Shown here one piece after another: positions 1 through 7,327 of a stretch of DNA of 36,581 nucleotides. The notes under the pieces were generated by a model. It had not been told where the DNA came from. It saw only the letters and a program-made list of their open reading frames with translations, and did no database searches. A program made the translations under genes and the position numbers. Origin of the DNA: Serratia liquefaciens. GTDB taxonomy: Bacteria; Pseudomonadota; Gammaproteobacteria; Enterobacterales; Enterobacteriaceae. Each line of letters opens with the position of its first letter. Within the stretch, counting starts at the first letter, position 1. Location of the stretch: the NCBI GenBank assembly GCA_012719855.1, contig JAAXZN010000016.1, positions 1-36,581 on the forward strand. Direction: 5' to 3'.

Positions 1-186
1 AGCGCTATCCGTCTTTACAATAAATTCCCCCATATACGAAAGAAGCTGTGGGGGAATCACTTTTGGGCAAGGGGTTACTTTGCAGACACTGTTGGAGTGA
101 ACGAAGAAATTATCAGGCGTTATGTGAGGTATCAGGATAATAAGGACCAAGAATACGAACAGCAAATGGAGTTGTTACAGGATTAA
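1..186 (+). CDS. tnpA: IS200-type transposase TnpA, 3' part only
   Basis: The window opens inside this gene; 61 codons and the TAA stop are visible. The peptide has the HFWARGYF stretch followed by DTVGVNEEIIRRYV, typical of the C-terminal half of small IS200/IS605-family HUH (Y1) transposases, which cut and rejoin single-stranded DNA at subterminal hairpins. The catalytic Tyr should lie in the helix around EEIIRRYVRYQ. The HUH motif itself is upstream of the window, so intactness cannot be judged. Two hairpins follow within 60 bp, as expected for the right end of such an element. Confidence 0.85.
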   Translation, partial: SAIRLYNKFPHIRKKLWGNHFWARGYFADTVGVNEEIIRRYVRYQDNKDQEYEQQMELLQD

Positions 187-195
187 AACGGACAA

Positions 196-214
196 GGCTC
201 CCTTCTAGGGAGCC
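196..214. terminator. Hairpin just after tnpA
   Basis: GGCTCCC and GGGAGCC form a perfect 7-bp stem around a 5-nt loop, 10 bp after the transposase stop. No U-tract follows on the + strand. It may act as a weak terminator or as part of the IS right end. Confidence 0.45.
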
Positions 215-224
215 CCGTGTAAAG

Positions 225-243
225 CCACCTCTTCAAGAGGTGG
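225..243. repeat. IS200 right-end hairpin candidate
   Basis: CCACCTCTT and AAGAGGTGG are exact reverse complements separated by a single C, and a short T-run follows (245-249). The position at the distal end of the element, after the transposase stop, fits the subterminal hairpin recognised by IS200-family TnpA. It could also terminate transcription leaving tnpA. Confidence 0.55.
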
Positions 244-247
244 ATTT

Positions 248-637
248 TTACTGCCGCTCACGGCGGTGACATTGCAGATACGCCTGCAACAAGCCGCCGA
301 TAAACAGCGCCAGCAGCGCGCCAAACATGCACCAGAATACCGCGCTGGTGGCATAAGCCAATTCCTGCCAGAACGAGTAAGACGGTGTTAACCAAAAATG
401 GCGGATAATCAGGCACAGCGGCAGAGCATAGAGCGCGCCCAGTAACGGGCAGATAATACGTTTTTTGCTCGACAGATAGCTGGCGACCACGCCGGGTATC
501 ACAAACAACAGCAGGCCGGTTTCCCCCCGATGCTCATGATCAGTACTGCCAAAGACCCCGCTCTGTTGCCCGAGATACACCAGGCTGAACAGCAGGAAAC
601 AGCTTAAAATACCCCACCAATACCGTTCGTTCGCCAT
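248..637 (-). CDS. ybjM: Inner membrane protein YbjM
   Basis: This 129-aa protein is mostly hydrophobic, with about four membrane segments (roughly residues 8-24, 40-55, 63-80 and 92-115) and a short basic tail (HRRERQ). The patterns IPGVVASY and FWQELAYATSAVFWC match E. coli YbjM, an inner membrane protein of unknown function. As in E. coli it sits beside ybjL, transcribed away from it. The start is ATG at 637. The stop codon lies within a few bases of the IS200 right end, so the element landed just after the gene and appears to leave the C-terminus intact. Confidence 0.85.
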   Translation of the reverse strand: MANERYWWGILSCFLLFSLVYLGQQSGVFGSTDHEHRGETGLLLFVIPGVVASYLSSKKRIICPLLGALYALPLCLIIRHFWLTPSYSFWQELAYATSAVFWCMFGALLALFIGGLLQAYLQCHRRERQ

Positions 638-760
638 ACGATCTCTCCCTTTTAACCTGTTACCACACCGTAGAAATCAGCCGTGTCACAAAGCCGGTGA
701 CGCCTTGCCGTAAAACGGCAACGCTGAACTGAACTTTTTCCTTGGCTACTAAAAGAGAGC

Positions 761-872
761 TACCCCGGTCATTTCAAGCCGTGTGCCCTTGCCCCCGAAG
801 GCGGTGCCCTTAGGGCAGAACACCTTACTGAAAGCAAAAAATGGCGTTGCGGCTTGAAATACAACGGGTATA
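761..872. repeat. Palindromic intergenic repeat element of about 112 bp
   Basis: The 21-nt left arm at 761-781 and the reverse complement of the right arm at about 851-871 agree at 16 positions. They share TACCC at the outer end and an exact ATTTCAAGCCG at the inner end. The interior carries a small GCCCTTAGGGC palindrome. Terminal arms of this type (TACCCGTTGTATTTCAAG) resemble intergenic palindromic repeats I associate with Serratia and Yersinia chromosomes. Only one copy is in this window, so its repeated nature is inferred. Confidence 0.5.
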
Positions 873-998
873 AATGCGTTCGGCGGCGCAGGAACTCAGC
901 TTTATGCTGGCTGTCACGCGCCATAGCGACTAGAATAAACGCCGCCGATCGATGGTTCGAATCGCCTTCCGCTGGTTAGTTATTTATGACGTCGCTTT

Positions 999-1027
999 TT
1001 GACTGAATTTATATCTTATAGTTATCT
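999..1027 (+). promoter_or_regulatory. Candidate sigma-70 promoter of ybjL
   Basis: TTGACT (999-1004) is followed after 17 bp by TTATCT (1022-1027), about 40 bp before the ybjL start codon. The spacing is ideal, the hexamers are moderate, and the region is AT-rich. Confidence 0.4.
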
Positions 1028-1065
1028 ATATCAAGCACTTACTGGTAAACAATAAGTTATCCTCC

Positions 1066-2754
1066 GTGAACATAAACGTCGCTAGTTTGTTAAACGGTAA
1101 CTACATCCTGTTACTGTTCGTGGTACTCGCACTGGGGCTGTGCCTCGGTAAAGTCCGTCTGGGCTCCGTTCAACTCGGTAATTCCATTGGCGTTTTGGTG
1201 GTTTCGCTGCTGCTCGGCCAGCAACATTTCGCCATTAACACCGAAGCGCTGAATCTCGGCTTTATGCTGTTTATTTTCTGCGTTGGCGTGGAAGCCGGGC
1301 CCAACTTTTTCTCGATATTTTTCCGCGACGGCAAAAACTACCTGATGCTGGCGCTGGTGATGGTCGGTTCCGCGATGGTGATCGCCATCGGTCTCGGCAA
1401 ACTTTTCCATTGGGATATTGGCCTGACCGCCGGCATGCTCGCCGGATCCATGACCTCGACCCCGGTCCTGGTGGGTGCCGGCGATACGCTGCGCAATACC
1501 ATCACCAACGGCCCGGCGCTGCTGGCGGCACAGGATCATCTGAGCCTCGGCTATGCCCTGACCTACCTGATTGGCCTGGTGAGTCTGATTTTCGGCGCGC
1601 GTTACCTGCCCAAGCTGCAACACCAGGATCTCTCCACCTCCGCTCAGCAAATTGCCCGCGAACGCGGCCTGGACACGGACAGCCAGCGCAAGGTTTATCT
1701 GCCGGTTATCCGCGCCTACCGCGTGGGGCCTGAGCTGGTGGCCTGGGCCGATGGCAAAAACCTGCGCGAGCTGGGCATCTATCGCCAGACCGGCTGCTAT
1801 ATCGAACGCATCCGCCGCAACGGCATTTTGGCGAACCCGGACGGCGATGCGGTGCTGCAGGTGGGCGATGAGATTTCACTGGTTGGCTACCCTGATGCCC
1901 ATGCGCGACTGGATCCCAGCTTCCGCAACGGCAAAGAGGTTTTCGACCGCGATCTGTTGGACATGCGCATCGTCACCGAAGAGATTGTGGTCAAGAACAG
2001 CAATGCGGTGAACAAGCGCCTGAGCCAGTTGAAGCTGACCGATCACGGCTGCTTCCTCAACCGAGTGATCCGCAGCCAGATTGAAATGCCTATCGACGAC
2101 AGCATCGTGCTCAACAAAGGCGATGTGCTGCAGGTCAGTGGGGATGCCCGCCGGGTGAAAAGCGTGGCGGAGAAGATCGGCTTTATCTCGATCCACAGTC
2201 AGGTCACCGACCTGTTGGCATTCTGCGCCTTCTTTATCATCGGGCTGTTGATTGGCCAGATCACCATCCAGTTCAGCAATTTCTCGTTTGGCATCGGCAA
2301 CGCTGCCGGCCTGTTGATGTCCGGCATCATGCTCGGCTTCCTGCGTGCCAACCACCCGACCTTTGGCTACATTCCACAGGGCGCACTGAATATGGTGAAA
2401 GAGTTCGGTCTGATGGTGTTTATGGCCGGTGTCGGCCTGAGCGCCGGTGCCGGTATTGGCCACAGCCTGGGTGCCGTTGGCGGCCAGATGCTGATCGCCG
2501 GGCTAATCGTCAGCCTGGTACCGGTGGTGATCTGCTTCCTGTTCGGCGCCTACGTGCTGCGCATGAACCGAGCCTTGCTGTTTGGCGCAATTATGGGGGC
2601 CCGTACCTGTGCGCCAGCGATGGAGATTATCAGCGACACCGCACGCAGCAACATCCCGGCCTTGGGCTATGCCGGTACCTACGCTATCGCTAACGTATTG
2701 TTAACCCTGGCAGGTTCTCTGATTGTGGTGTTGTGGCCGGGGATCCTCGGTTAA
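1066..2754 (+). CDS. ybjL: Putative transporter YbjL (aspartate:alanine exchanger family)
   Basis: This 562-aa inner membrane protein is near-identical in layout to E. coli YbjL. Five or so N-terminal membrane helices (residues about 10-180) are followed by two cytosolic TrkA-C (RCK_C) domains (about 205-290 and 295-375) and five to six C-terminal helices (about 385-560). The motif [15 protein letters not shown] is the AAE-family signature of the first half and [15 protein letters not shown] its counterpart in the second. The substrate is unknown. The start is GTG at 1066, supported by the family N-terminus [13 protein letters not shown] and the upstream TCCT-rich gap. Confidence 0.92.
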   Translation: MNINVASLLNGNYILLLFVVLALGLCLGKVRLGSVQLGNSIGVLVVSLLLGQQHFAINTEALNLGFMLFIFCVGVEAGPNFFSIFFRDGKNYLMLALVMVGSAMVIAIGLGKLFHWDIGLTAGMLAGSMTSTPVLVGAGDTLRNTITNGPALLAAQDHLSLGYALTYLIGLVSLIFGARYLPKLQHQDLSTSAQQIARERGLDTDSQRKVYLPVIRAYRVGPELVAWADGKNLRELGIYRQTGCYIERIRRNGILANPDGDAVLQVGDEISLVGYPDAHARLDPSFRNGKEVFDRDLLDMRIVTEEIVVKNSNAVNKRLSQLKLTDHGCFLNRVIRSQIEMPIDDSIVLNKGDVLQVSGDARRVKSVAEKIGFISIHSQVTDLLAFCAFFIIGLLIGQITIQFSNFSFGIGNAAGLLMSGIMLGFLRANHPTFGYIPQGALNMVKEFGLMVFMAGVGLSAGAGIGHSLGAVGGQMLIAGLIVSLVPVVICFLFGAYVLRMNRALLFGAIMGARTCAPAMEIISDTARSNIPALGYAGTYAIANVLLTLAGSLIVVLWPGILG

Positions 2755-2805
2755 ACGATAAGCAACGAAGATGAATCAGTGGCAAAAATATTTTGAAATT
2801 TTTAT

Positions 2806-2832
2806 CCCCGGCGAGAACTTTCCTTGCCGGGG
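2806..2832 (+). terminator. Hairpin after ybjL
   Basis: CCCCGGC (2806-2812) pairs exactly with GCCGGGG (2826-2832). It lies about 50 bp after the ybjL stop and lacks a following U-tract, so it is more likely an mRNA 3' stabiliser or a helper of the terminator downstream. Confidence 0.4.
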
Positions 2833-2883
2833 GTAGTCTGAATTAGTGCCACTGCTTTTCTTTGATGTCCCCATTTTGTGGAG

Positions 2884-2927
2884 CCCGTTAGTCCCGCCTT
2901 TTTAGGTTCAAGACTATCGGGTTTTTT
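2884..2927 (+). terminator. Rho-independent terminator, probably of ybjL
   Basis: CCCGTTAGTC (2884-2893) pairs with GACTATCGGG (2912-2921) with one mismatch, and six T residues follow at once (2922-2927). It is about 130 bp past the ybjL stop on the same strand. Confidence 0.6.
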
Positions 2928-3175
2928 ATTGCCTGAAATAAAATGAATCGGTGCCCAGGCCCGGCAAAACCATTGACTCCTTTGGTGCCTAAACTATGAC
3001 AGGCGGAATACAAACCACTTCCTCATTCATCCGAAGAATACTGGTTAACTCAAAGCGTTTGCGAGCAGCTTACCCATTTTGACATGTCTTGAAGGGATAT
3101 ATTCCCGCCCCACGCCACCATCCCGTCCACGGCATTGGCGAGAAGTTTGGGCGCAATGGCCAGGCTGCAATAAAC

Positions 3176-3233
3176 AAAAAAAAGCCCGCCGGGGGGCAAT
3201 GGCCAACGGCGCAATGCACTCCCCAAAACGGGC
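3176..3233 (-). terminator. Ecotin terminator
   Basis: Read on the minus strand, GCCCG then GGGG pair with CCCC then CGGGC across a bulged stem (3184-3196 with 3221-3233), and eight U residues follow (3176-3183). It lies about 50 bp after the ecotin stop codon. Confidence 0.65.
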
Positions 3234-3256
3234 TCATATTCACCAATCGCTTAGCT

Positions 3257-3273
3257 GTGCTAATGATTAGCAC
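3257..3273. repeat. Perfect 17-nt palindrome downstream of eco
   Basis: GTGCTAAT, a central G, and ATTAGCAC form an exact inverted repeat 9 bp past the ecotin stop codon. It lies between the gene and its U-tract terminator. It could be an operator-like site or an RNA hairpin protecting the mRNA end. Confidence 0.5.
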
Positions 3274-3282
3274 GCATCGATA

Positions 3283-3795
3283 TTATTTCTGCTCGGCCTT
3301 GCTCACGGTATCTTCGGCTTTCCACACGCGGTATTTCACCTCCACGTCTTTTGGCACGTAAACCACAATTGGCAAGCGGCTGTTGTAACGCTGCATGGAC
3401 GCGTCGCCCAGATTGGCAGCAATAAACTTCTGCTGTTTGGTATTATCTGGACAGCCCATCATGGTAGAAGCCGGTTCGGACAGTTTTTCCAGCACCAGGT
3501 AATCGTAGCCCCAGCCGGAAAGGGTTTTGCTTTCCAGCGTGCCACCGATCATATGGCGGTTACAGTCCACTTCCAGCGTTTTGCCGATCAGCAGTTCAAC
3601 CTTGAAGTTCTCTTCGTGTTCCTGTTTCGGCAGGTAAATTACCTGACGATTCATGCCCTTTTCCGCTTTAGGGTAAGGCGCAACCTTTTCCAGCGGCTGT
3701 TTGCTGATATCGGTGTCTTCAGCGGATGTGGCAGCAATAGCGCTGGCGGAAATGGCCATCAGCAGGCCGGAAAATACGACGGATGCCTTGTTCAT
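3283..3795 (-). CDS. eco: Ecotin, periplasmic serine protease inhibitor
   Basis: The 170-aa precursor has a signal peptide ending near residue 21 (ASAIAA), placing the protein in the periplasm. Ecotin is a dimeric inhibitor of trypsin-fold serine proteases. The reactive loop is STMMGCPD, with P1 Met at residue 112, as in E. coli. Cys78 and Cys115 should form the conserved disulfide next to the loop. The blocks [25 protein letters not shown] and the C-terminal VKYRVWKAE dimerisation strand are all present. Start ATG at 3795. It appears monocistronic, with its own terminator at 3176-3233. Confidence 0.95.
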   Translation of the reverse strand: MNKASVVFSGLLMAISASAIAATSAEDTDISKQPLEKVAPYPKAEKGMNRQVIYLPKQEHEENFKVELLIGKTLEVDCNRHMIGGTLESKTLSGWGYDYLVLEKLSEPASTMMGCPDNTKQQKFIAANLGDASMQRYNSRLPIVVYVPKDVEVKYRVWKAEDTVSKAEQK

Positions 3796-3935
3796 GTTTT
3801 ATCCCTACAATGATTAAATGCTTCGCCCATAAGCTAATACACTCCCGACAAGCCCGCCAGTAGTTTAATCTTCTTCACAATGGACAATGGTCAGCAACAA
3901 CAACCAGAATGCCGACCATAAATCAGGACAAGCAA

Positions 3936-4784
3936 TCAGCGAGATGCGTTTTTGGCGATATAAGCCTTCACCACCTGATAAACATAATCCTGGCACGCCA
4001 GCCCGGTCTGCGGATCGTATTTACCCTGGTTGGTAATATTGTTGGACAGTACTCGAATGCCGACAAAAGGAATGTTGAAAGCCGCGGCTATCTGAGCGGC
4101 GGAAGCCGTTTCCATCTCCTCTACCGAGGTATGATAGTTTTCGCGGAAGTGACGAATGCGATCCAGTTCGCTGTTCCAGACGTCGGCGGAACCAATCACC
4201 CCTTCAACCACCTTGCCCTGAGCGTAGCTGCTCTTAACGCTCTCCGCTACCGCCAACAGTTTAGCGTCTGCCGGGAATTGGCGGATCGTATGGGGATTTT
4301 TATCCTCACCGGCGCTGCCTTTCGAAGCCAGTAAATCCATCGGTTGCCACTGCCGTGAATCACTGCCTTCGCCCGGTGCTTTTTTCGGCGTTTTAAACGC
4401 GCCCAGGCTGACCGAATATTTTCCCAGCACGATGTCATACACTTTCAGCGCAGGATCGTGGCCGCCGGCAGTCCCCTGATTGATGATCGCCACCGGGCGG
4501 AACTGGGTCGCGGCAATCGCCGTAGCCGCCGCCGCGTTAGACATGCCTTTCAGCGTTTCCGACACCACCACAGGATAACCGTCCACGGTGCCGCGCCAGA
4601 AGCGCCAGCCGCCAATTTGTTCTTCACGCGGGTTGTCCAGGCGTTGGGCGAAACGTTCCGCCTCCACCGGCATCGCGCCCTGAACCACAATCGGTCCGGG
4701 GACAACGCCCTGCTGCGCCATCGTCAGAGGAGAGAAAAACGCGCCACACACCGCCACCAGCACAAGATTCAATTTTTTTGTCAT
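3936..4784 (-). CDS. Exported MTA/SAH nucleosidase-like protein
   Basis: This 282-aa protein belongs to the PNP/UDP phosphorylase superfamily (5'-methylthioadenosine/S-adenosylhomocysteine nucleosidase, MTAN, branch). Residues 1-24 form a signal peptide ending TMA, unlike cytosolic MtnN, so it should work in the periplasm. Compared with E. coli MtnN, GAMPVE (36-41) keeps the catalytic Glu12 equivalent at Glu41, and EMET (223-226) keeps Met173 and Glu174. However the ISD motif reads LSN, putting Asn248 where the catalytic Asp197 should be. Asn occupies that position in purine nucleoside phosphorylases, so the reaction is uncertain. Start ATG 4784 is preferred over GTG 4790 because GGGAAGA then sits about 8 nt away. 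Confidence 0.75.
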   Translation of the reverse strand: MTKKLNLVLVAVCGAFFSPLTMAQQGVVPGPIVVQGAMPVEAERFAQRLDNPREEQIGGWRFWRGTVDGYPVVVSETLKGMSNAAAATAIAATQFRPVAIINQGTAGGHDPALKVYDIVLGKYSVSLGAFKTPKKAPGEGSDSRQWQPMDLLASKGSAGEDKNPHTIRQFPADAKLLAVAESVKSSYAQGKVVEGVIGSADVWNSELDRIRHFRENYHTSVEEMETASAAQIAAAFNIPFVGIRVLSNNITNQGKYDPQTGLACQDYVYQVVKAYIAKNASR

Positions 4785-4874
4785 CGCCACATCTTCCCAA
4801 TAAAAAGCAAACGATTACCTTAACTGAAAGCCGATAGCCCGCCTATTCCTTTCTCGCAGCAGGCTTGCCCTGGC

Positions 4875-4891
4875 ATTAAGGTTTTCTTAAG
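4875..4891 (+). promoter_or_regulatory. PmrA (BasR) box candidate
   Basis: ATTAAG-GTTTT-CTTAAG matches the direct-repeat PmrA box (YTTAAK, 5-bp gap, YTTAAK) with one mismatch. It lies just upstream of the PAP2-ybjG pair. ybjG belongs to the BasSR/PmrAB regulon in E. coli, so induction by ferric iron or polymyxin-type stress is plausible. Confidence 0.55.
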
Positions 4892-4905
4892 ACAGAATTA
4901 TTACA

Positions 4906-5679
4906 GTGGGGCTCTCTATTACTGTCATTGAATCTGAGCCCCGCGTGAATCCAAAACCTTCACTAAATCAATCCTCAACAGCACCCCAAATTCAGACTAA
5001 CGCCCTTTACTCCCTGCCGGCTTCCTTTTACCGTTGGCAGGTTTTTGGATTGATAGTCAGTGGGTTGCTGTTCCTCTGGCTGTCGCGCAATGAACAGCTG
5101 GACTGGGCCATCAGCAATTTCTGGTTCGATGCCACCAGCGGGCATTTTCCGTGGCAGAACGACCCCTGGCTGGACTTGATAAACCACCGCTTGTTGAAAA
5201 TCGGCGTGATTACCGGTGCGGTGCTGGCGCTGTTTTGGGGCATTTATCGCCGTAACCCACGCATGATCATCACCATGCTGCTGATCGGCATAGGTCCCCT
5301 GGTGGTCGGCGTGCTGAAAGCCACCAGCGCGCATTCTTGCCCATGGGATTTGATCGAATACGGCGGCAAGGCGATGTCCTACCCCCTGTTTGGGGCAATA
5401 CCGGCAGAACCCGGCCCCGGGCGGTGCTTCCCTGGCGGCCATGCCTCCAGCGGCTTTGCCGTGATGGCGCTGTTTTTCCTGTTTTATCCGCAACGCCCGC
5501 GCCTGGCTTACTGGTGCTGGTTCGGCGGCATTGTGCTCGGCATGCTGATGGGCTTTGGTCAGGTGATGCGCGGTGCACATTTTCTTACCCATAACCTGTG
5601 GGCAGGTTGGTGGGTTTGGCTCAGCCAACTGGCTGTTTATTCGATAGTGAGCGGTTTTAGCCGCCGCAAGACGAGGTAA
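4906..5679 (+). CDS. PAP2-family membrane phosphatase
   Basis: This 257-aa protein has a cytosolic N-terminus and about six membrane segments (roughly 46-60, 101-113, 121-137, 184-194, 202-218, 233-250). PAP2 motif residues are visible: Lys138 before SAHSCPW, CFPGGHASSG (174-183) as the PSGH-like motif, and RGAHFLTHN (222-230) as the last motif. Relatives I recall have SHD at the end of that motif, so THN is a deviation. The family removes phosphate from lipid A, undecaprenyl diphosphate or phospholipids at the periplasmic face. No ATG is available near the N-terminus; GTG 4906 is used, and GTG 4945 is an alternative. Its stop is 2 bp from ybjG, so the two are co-translated. Confidence 0.75.
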   Translation: MGLSITVIESEPRVNPKPSLNQSSTAPQIQTNALYSLPASFYRWQVFGLIVSGLLFLWLSRNEQLDWAISNFWFDATSGHFPWQNDPWLDLINHRLLKIGVITGAVLALFWGIYRRNPRMIITMLLIGIGPLVVGVLKATSAHSCPWDLIEYGGKAMSYPLFGAIPAEPGPGRCFPGGHASSGFAVMALFFLFYPQRPRLAYWCWFGGIVLGMLMGFGQVMRGAHFLTHNLWAGWWVWLSQLAVYSIVSGFSRRKTR

Positions 5680-5681
5680 CT

Positions 5682-6290
5682 ATGATAGAGCAGTTGAATT
5701 ATCTTCTTTTCGCCTGGATCAACGCGACCCCGGCGTCCCCCGAAGGATTAATCGATGTCGCCACCTTTTTGGCGCGCGATCTGATCGCCATCGTGCCGAT
5801 GCTGATTATCGGGCTATGGTTGTGGGGGCCGCAGAATCAATTGGTGTCGCAACGTGAAGTGGTGGCCAAGACGACAATTGCTCTGCTGTTTGCCCTGCTT
5901 TCTGCTGCCACTATCGGTATGCTGCTGCCGCACGAACGGCCATTCGTCGCCGGTGTGGGGTACACCTTCCTGGCGCATGCGCCGGACAGTTCGTTCCCCA
6001 GTGACCACGGTACCGCCATCTTCACCTTCGCACTGGCTTTCCTGTTCTGGCATCGCGTCTGGTCAGGTATTTTACTGTTGGTCGTCGCGGCGGGCATCGC
6101 CTGGTCACGGGTTTATCTGGGCGTACATTGGCCGCTGGATATGGTGGGCGGCTTCCTGCTCGGCCTGGTGGGCTGCCTGTTTGCCCAACTGGTGTGGAAC
6201 CTGTTCGGCGACATCATTGCCGCTAAACTGACGCGCCTGTACCGTTTCCTGTTCGCCTTCCCGATCCGTAAAGGGTGGGTTAAAGAGTAA
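5682..6290 (+). CDS. ybjG: Undecaprenyl-diphosphatase YbjG (BcrC type)
   Basis: The 202-aa PAP2 enzyme matches E. coli YbjG throughout, including the C-terminal PIRKGWV. It dephosphorylates undecaprenyl diphosphate on the periplasmic side to recycle the lipid carrier for peptidoglycan and O-antigen. The catalytic motifs are complete: HERP (84-87), SFPSDHG (104-110) with His109, and SR-x5-H-x3-D at Ser142, Arg143, His149 and Asp153. It is the second gene of a tight operon with another PAP2 protein, probably under the PmrA-like site at 4875. A perfect 10-bp-stem terminator follows. Confidence 0.9.
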   Translation: MIEQLNYLLFAWINATPASPEGLIDVATFLARDLIAIVPMLIIGLWLWGPQNQLVSQREVVAKTTIALLFALLSAATIGMLLPHERPFVAGVGYTFLAHAPDSSFPSDHGTAIFTFALAFLFWHRVWSGILLLVVAAGIAWSRVYLGVHWPLDMVGGFLLGLVGCLFAQLVWNLFGDIIAAKLTRLYRFLFAFPIRKGWVKE

Positions 6291-6301
6291 TCTCTCTTCA
6301 G

Positions 6302-6325
6302 ACAGGGGCGGCTCCGCCCCTGTTT
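6302..6325. terminator. Hairpin between ybjG and the mutarotase-like gene
   Basis: ACAGGGGCGG (6302-6311) and CCGCCCCTGT (6314-6323) are perfect complements, and a short T-run follows on the + strand. It lies between convergent genes, and the last base overlaps the stop codon of the minus-strand gene. It probably serves ybjG and partly the other strand. Confidence 0.65.
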
Positions 6326-7167
6326 CACACCACCCCGGTCGTTACGCAAAACTCTCGCGTTTTTCCTGCCTCTATGACCATTGCCTGCCTTCTATTACCC
6401 GTCTGCAAGCCCGCGGTGGCCGGTTGTATAAACCGAAACAAACGCTGATTTCCCTGCTGTGTGATAGGACGCAGACCGTAGCTGAATTGTTCGGTCGAAA
6501 AACGCGTGACATATCGCCTTCCCTCTGACGCCAGCATAAAAAACTCGGCCTGATCGACATACAGCGATAAATCGTCCGAACACAACACGCCCTGATCGGC
6601 GATACCCCCGTCTGGCGTCAGGGGCGGTGCCGGCAAATTCTGCCGGAAAACCGCCGCAGGGATGCAGCCATAGTTCAGTTGGCAGACATAGTTCAGCGGC
6701 AGAGACGCCTCGGCGAGATTAGTGATTTGCATACCAATAGAGAATTGTGCGCTGTCCGCCGTCAAGCTCACCGCCGGGCGCAGCCTGCACTGCCGATCCG
6801 CCAGTTCCCCACTGCCGTGCAGCGTCAGGGTATTGCCCTCAATCTGCAGGCCTACATGCCGTATGTCTAATAGCGAGTCGTCCTGATGCGGCCAAGGTGA
6901 ATGAAAAGCCATGCCGCTCTGAGGATGGCAACGGGCCGCTTTGACGCTACGACGGCCCGACTTCAGCGAGTAGCCATCAAAATCGGCATCCCAAATCGTC
7001 AGGCCATGGAAGGGCAATACCCGCAGCGAGCCACGACGATTCTCCAGCATCAGCATCGGTCCTGCCTGAGCACAATGAACAGCGGTAACCACAAAATCCG
7101 CATTGCGGAAAACTTCATCCGGTTGTGCCCCAAACCGCTGCGGCACCAGATTTATTAGCATATCCAT
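6325..7167 (-). CDS. Aldose-1-epimerase-like protein, possible deoxyribose mutarotase
   Basis: This 280-aa cytosolic protein has no signal peptide. It looks like the galactose-mutarotase-like (aldose 1-epimerase/DUF4432) beta-sandwich family: RGSLRVLPFHGLTIWDADFDG near residues 45-65, several beta-rich repeats, and NYVCQLNYG in the middle. I assign the family with moderate confidence and see no single diagnostic motif. It is divergent from deoC and shares a promoter region with two DeoR-type operators. Salmonella has a deoxyribose-specific mutarotase (DeoM), so the same role here is a reasonable inference. Start ATG 7167 is chosen because AGGGGA lies 6-7 nt upstream; ATG 7161 is possible. Confidence 0.65.
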   Translation of the reverse strand: MDMLINLVPQRFGAQPDEVFRNADFVVTAVHCAQAGPMLMLENRRGSLRVLPFHGLTIWDADFDGYSLKSGRRSVKAARCHPQSGMAFHSPWPHQDDSLLDIRHVGLQIEGNTLTLHGSGELADRQCRLRPAVSLTADSAQFSIGMQITNLAEASLPLNYVCQLNYGCIPAAVFRQNLPAPPLTPDGGIADQGVLCSDDLSLYVDQAEFFMLASEGRRYVTRFSTEQFSYGLRPITQQGNQRLFRFIQPATAGLQTGNRRQAMVIEAGKTREFCVTTGVV

Positions 7168-7218
7168 AGTTTTTCCCCTGGGTGTTCTCGCAGGCCAAAC
7201 CTGCATTCAGCACCAAAA

Positions 7219-7234
7219 TGTTACTTAAATAACA
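7219..7234. promoter_or_regulatory. DeoR operator candidate 1
   Basis: TGTTACTTAAATAACA keeps the TGTTA-N6-TAACA arms of the E. coli deo operator (TGTTAGAATTCTAACA). It lies 52 bp upstream of the mutarotase-like start, on that gene's side of the divergent region. Confidence 0.65.
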
Positions 7235-7327
7235 TATCATCACTTCCAATGTTATACACCACACAGCCTAAAAACGATGATCTGTGCTTCATTTTTAAAA
7301 ATCACGCTATCCTAACCGTCAGATGAA

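Larger units (their letters stand above)
1..247 (+). mobile_element. IS200-like insertion sequence, right end
   Basis: The transposase end is followed by a perfect 7-bp stem hairpin (196-214) and a 9-bp stem hairpin (225-243). IS200 elements have no terminal inverted repeats but carry subterminal hairpins, so one of these is probably the right-end recognition hairpin. The exact junction cannot be read because IS200 makes no target duplication. It must lie close to 244-250, immediately beside the ybjM stop codon. The left end is outside the window. Confidence 0.65.
638..1065. other. Divergent ybjM/ybjL intergenic region
   Basis: This 428-bp stretch holds no convincing gene. It contains an imperfect inverted-repeat element (761-872) and, near its right end, a plausible ybjL promoter (999-1027). 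The rest shows no further structure I can support. Confidence 0.6.
2755..3282. other. ybjL to ecotin intergenic region
   Basis: There is no gene I can support in these 528 bp. They hold a hairpin (2806-2832), a terminator-like element (2884-2927), an orphan promoter-like pair TTGACT/TATGAC with 16-bp spacing (2973-3000, + strand), the ecotin terminator (3176-3233, - strand) and a perfect 17-nt palindrome (3257-3273). Confidence 0.55.
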
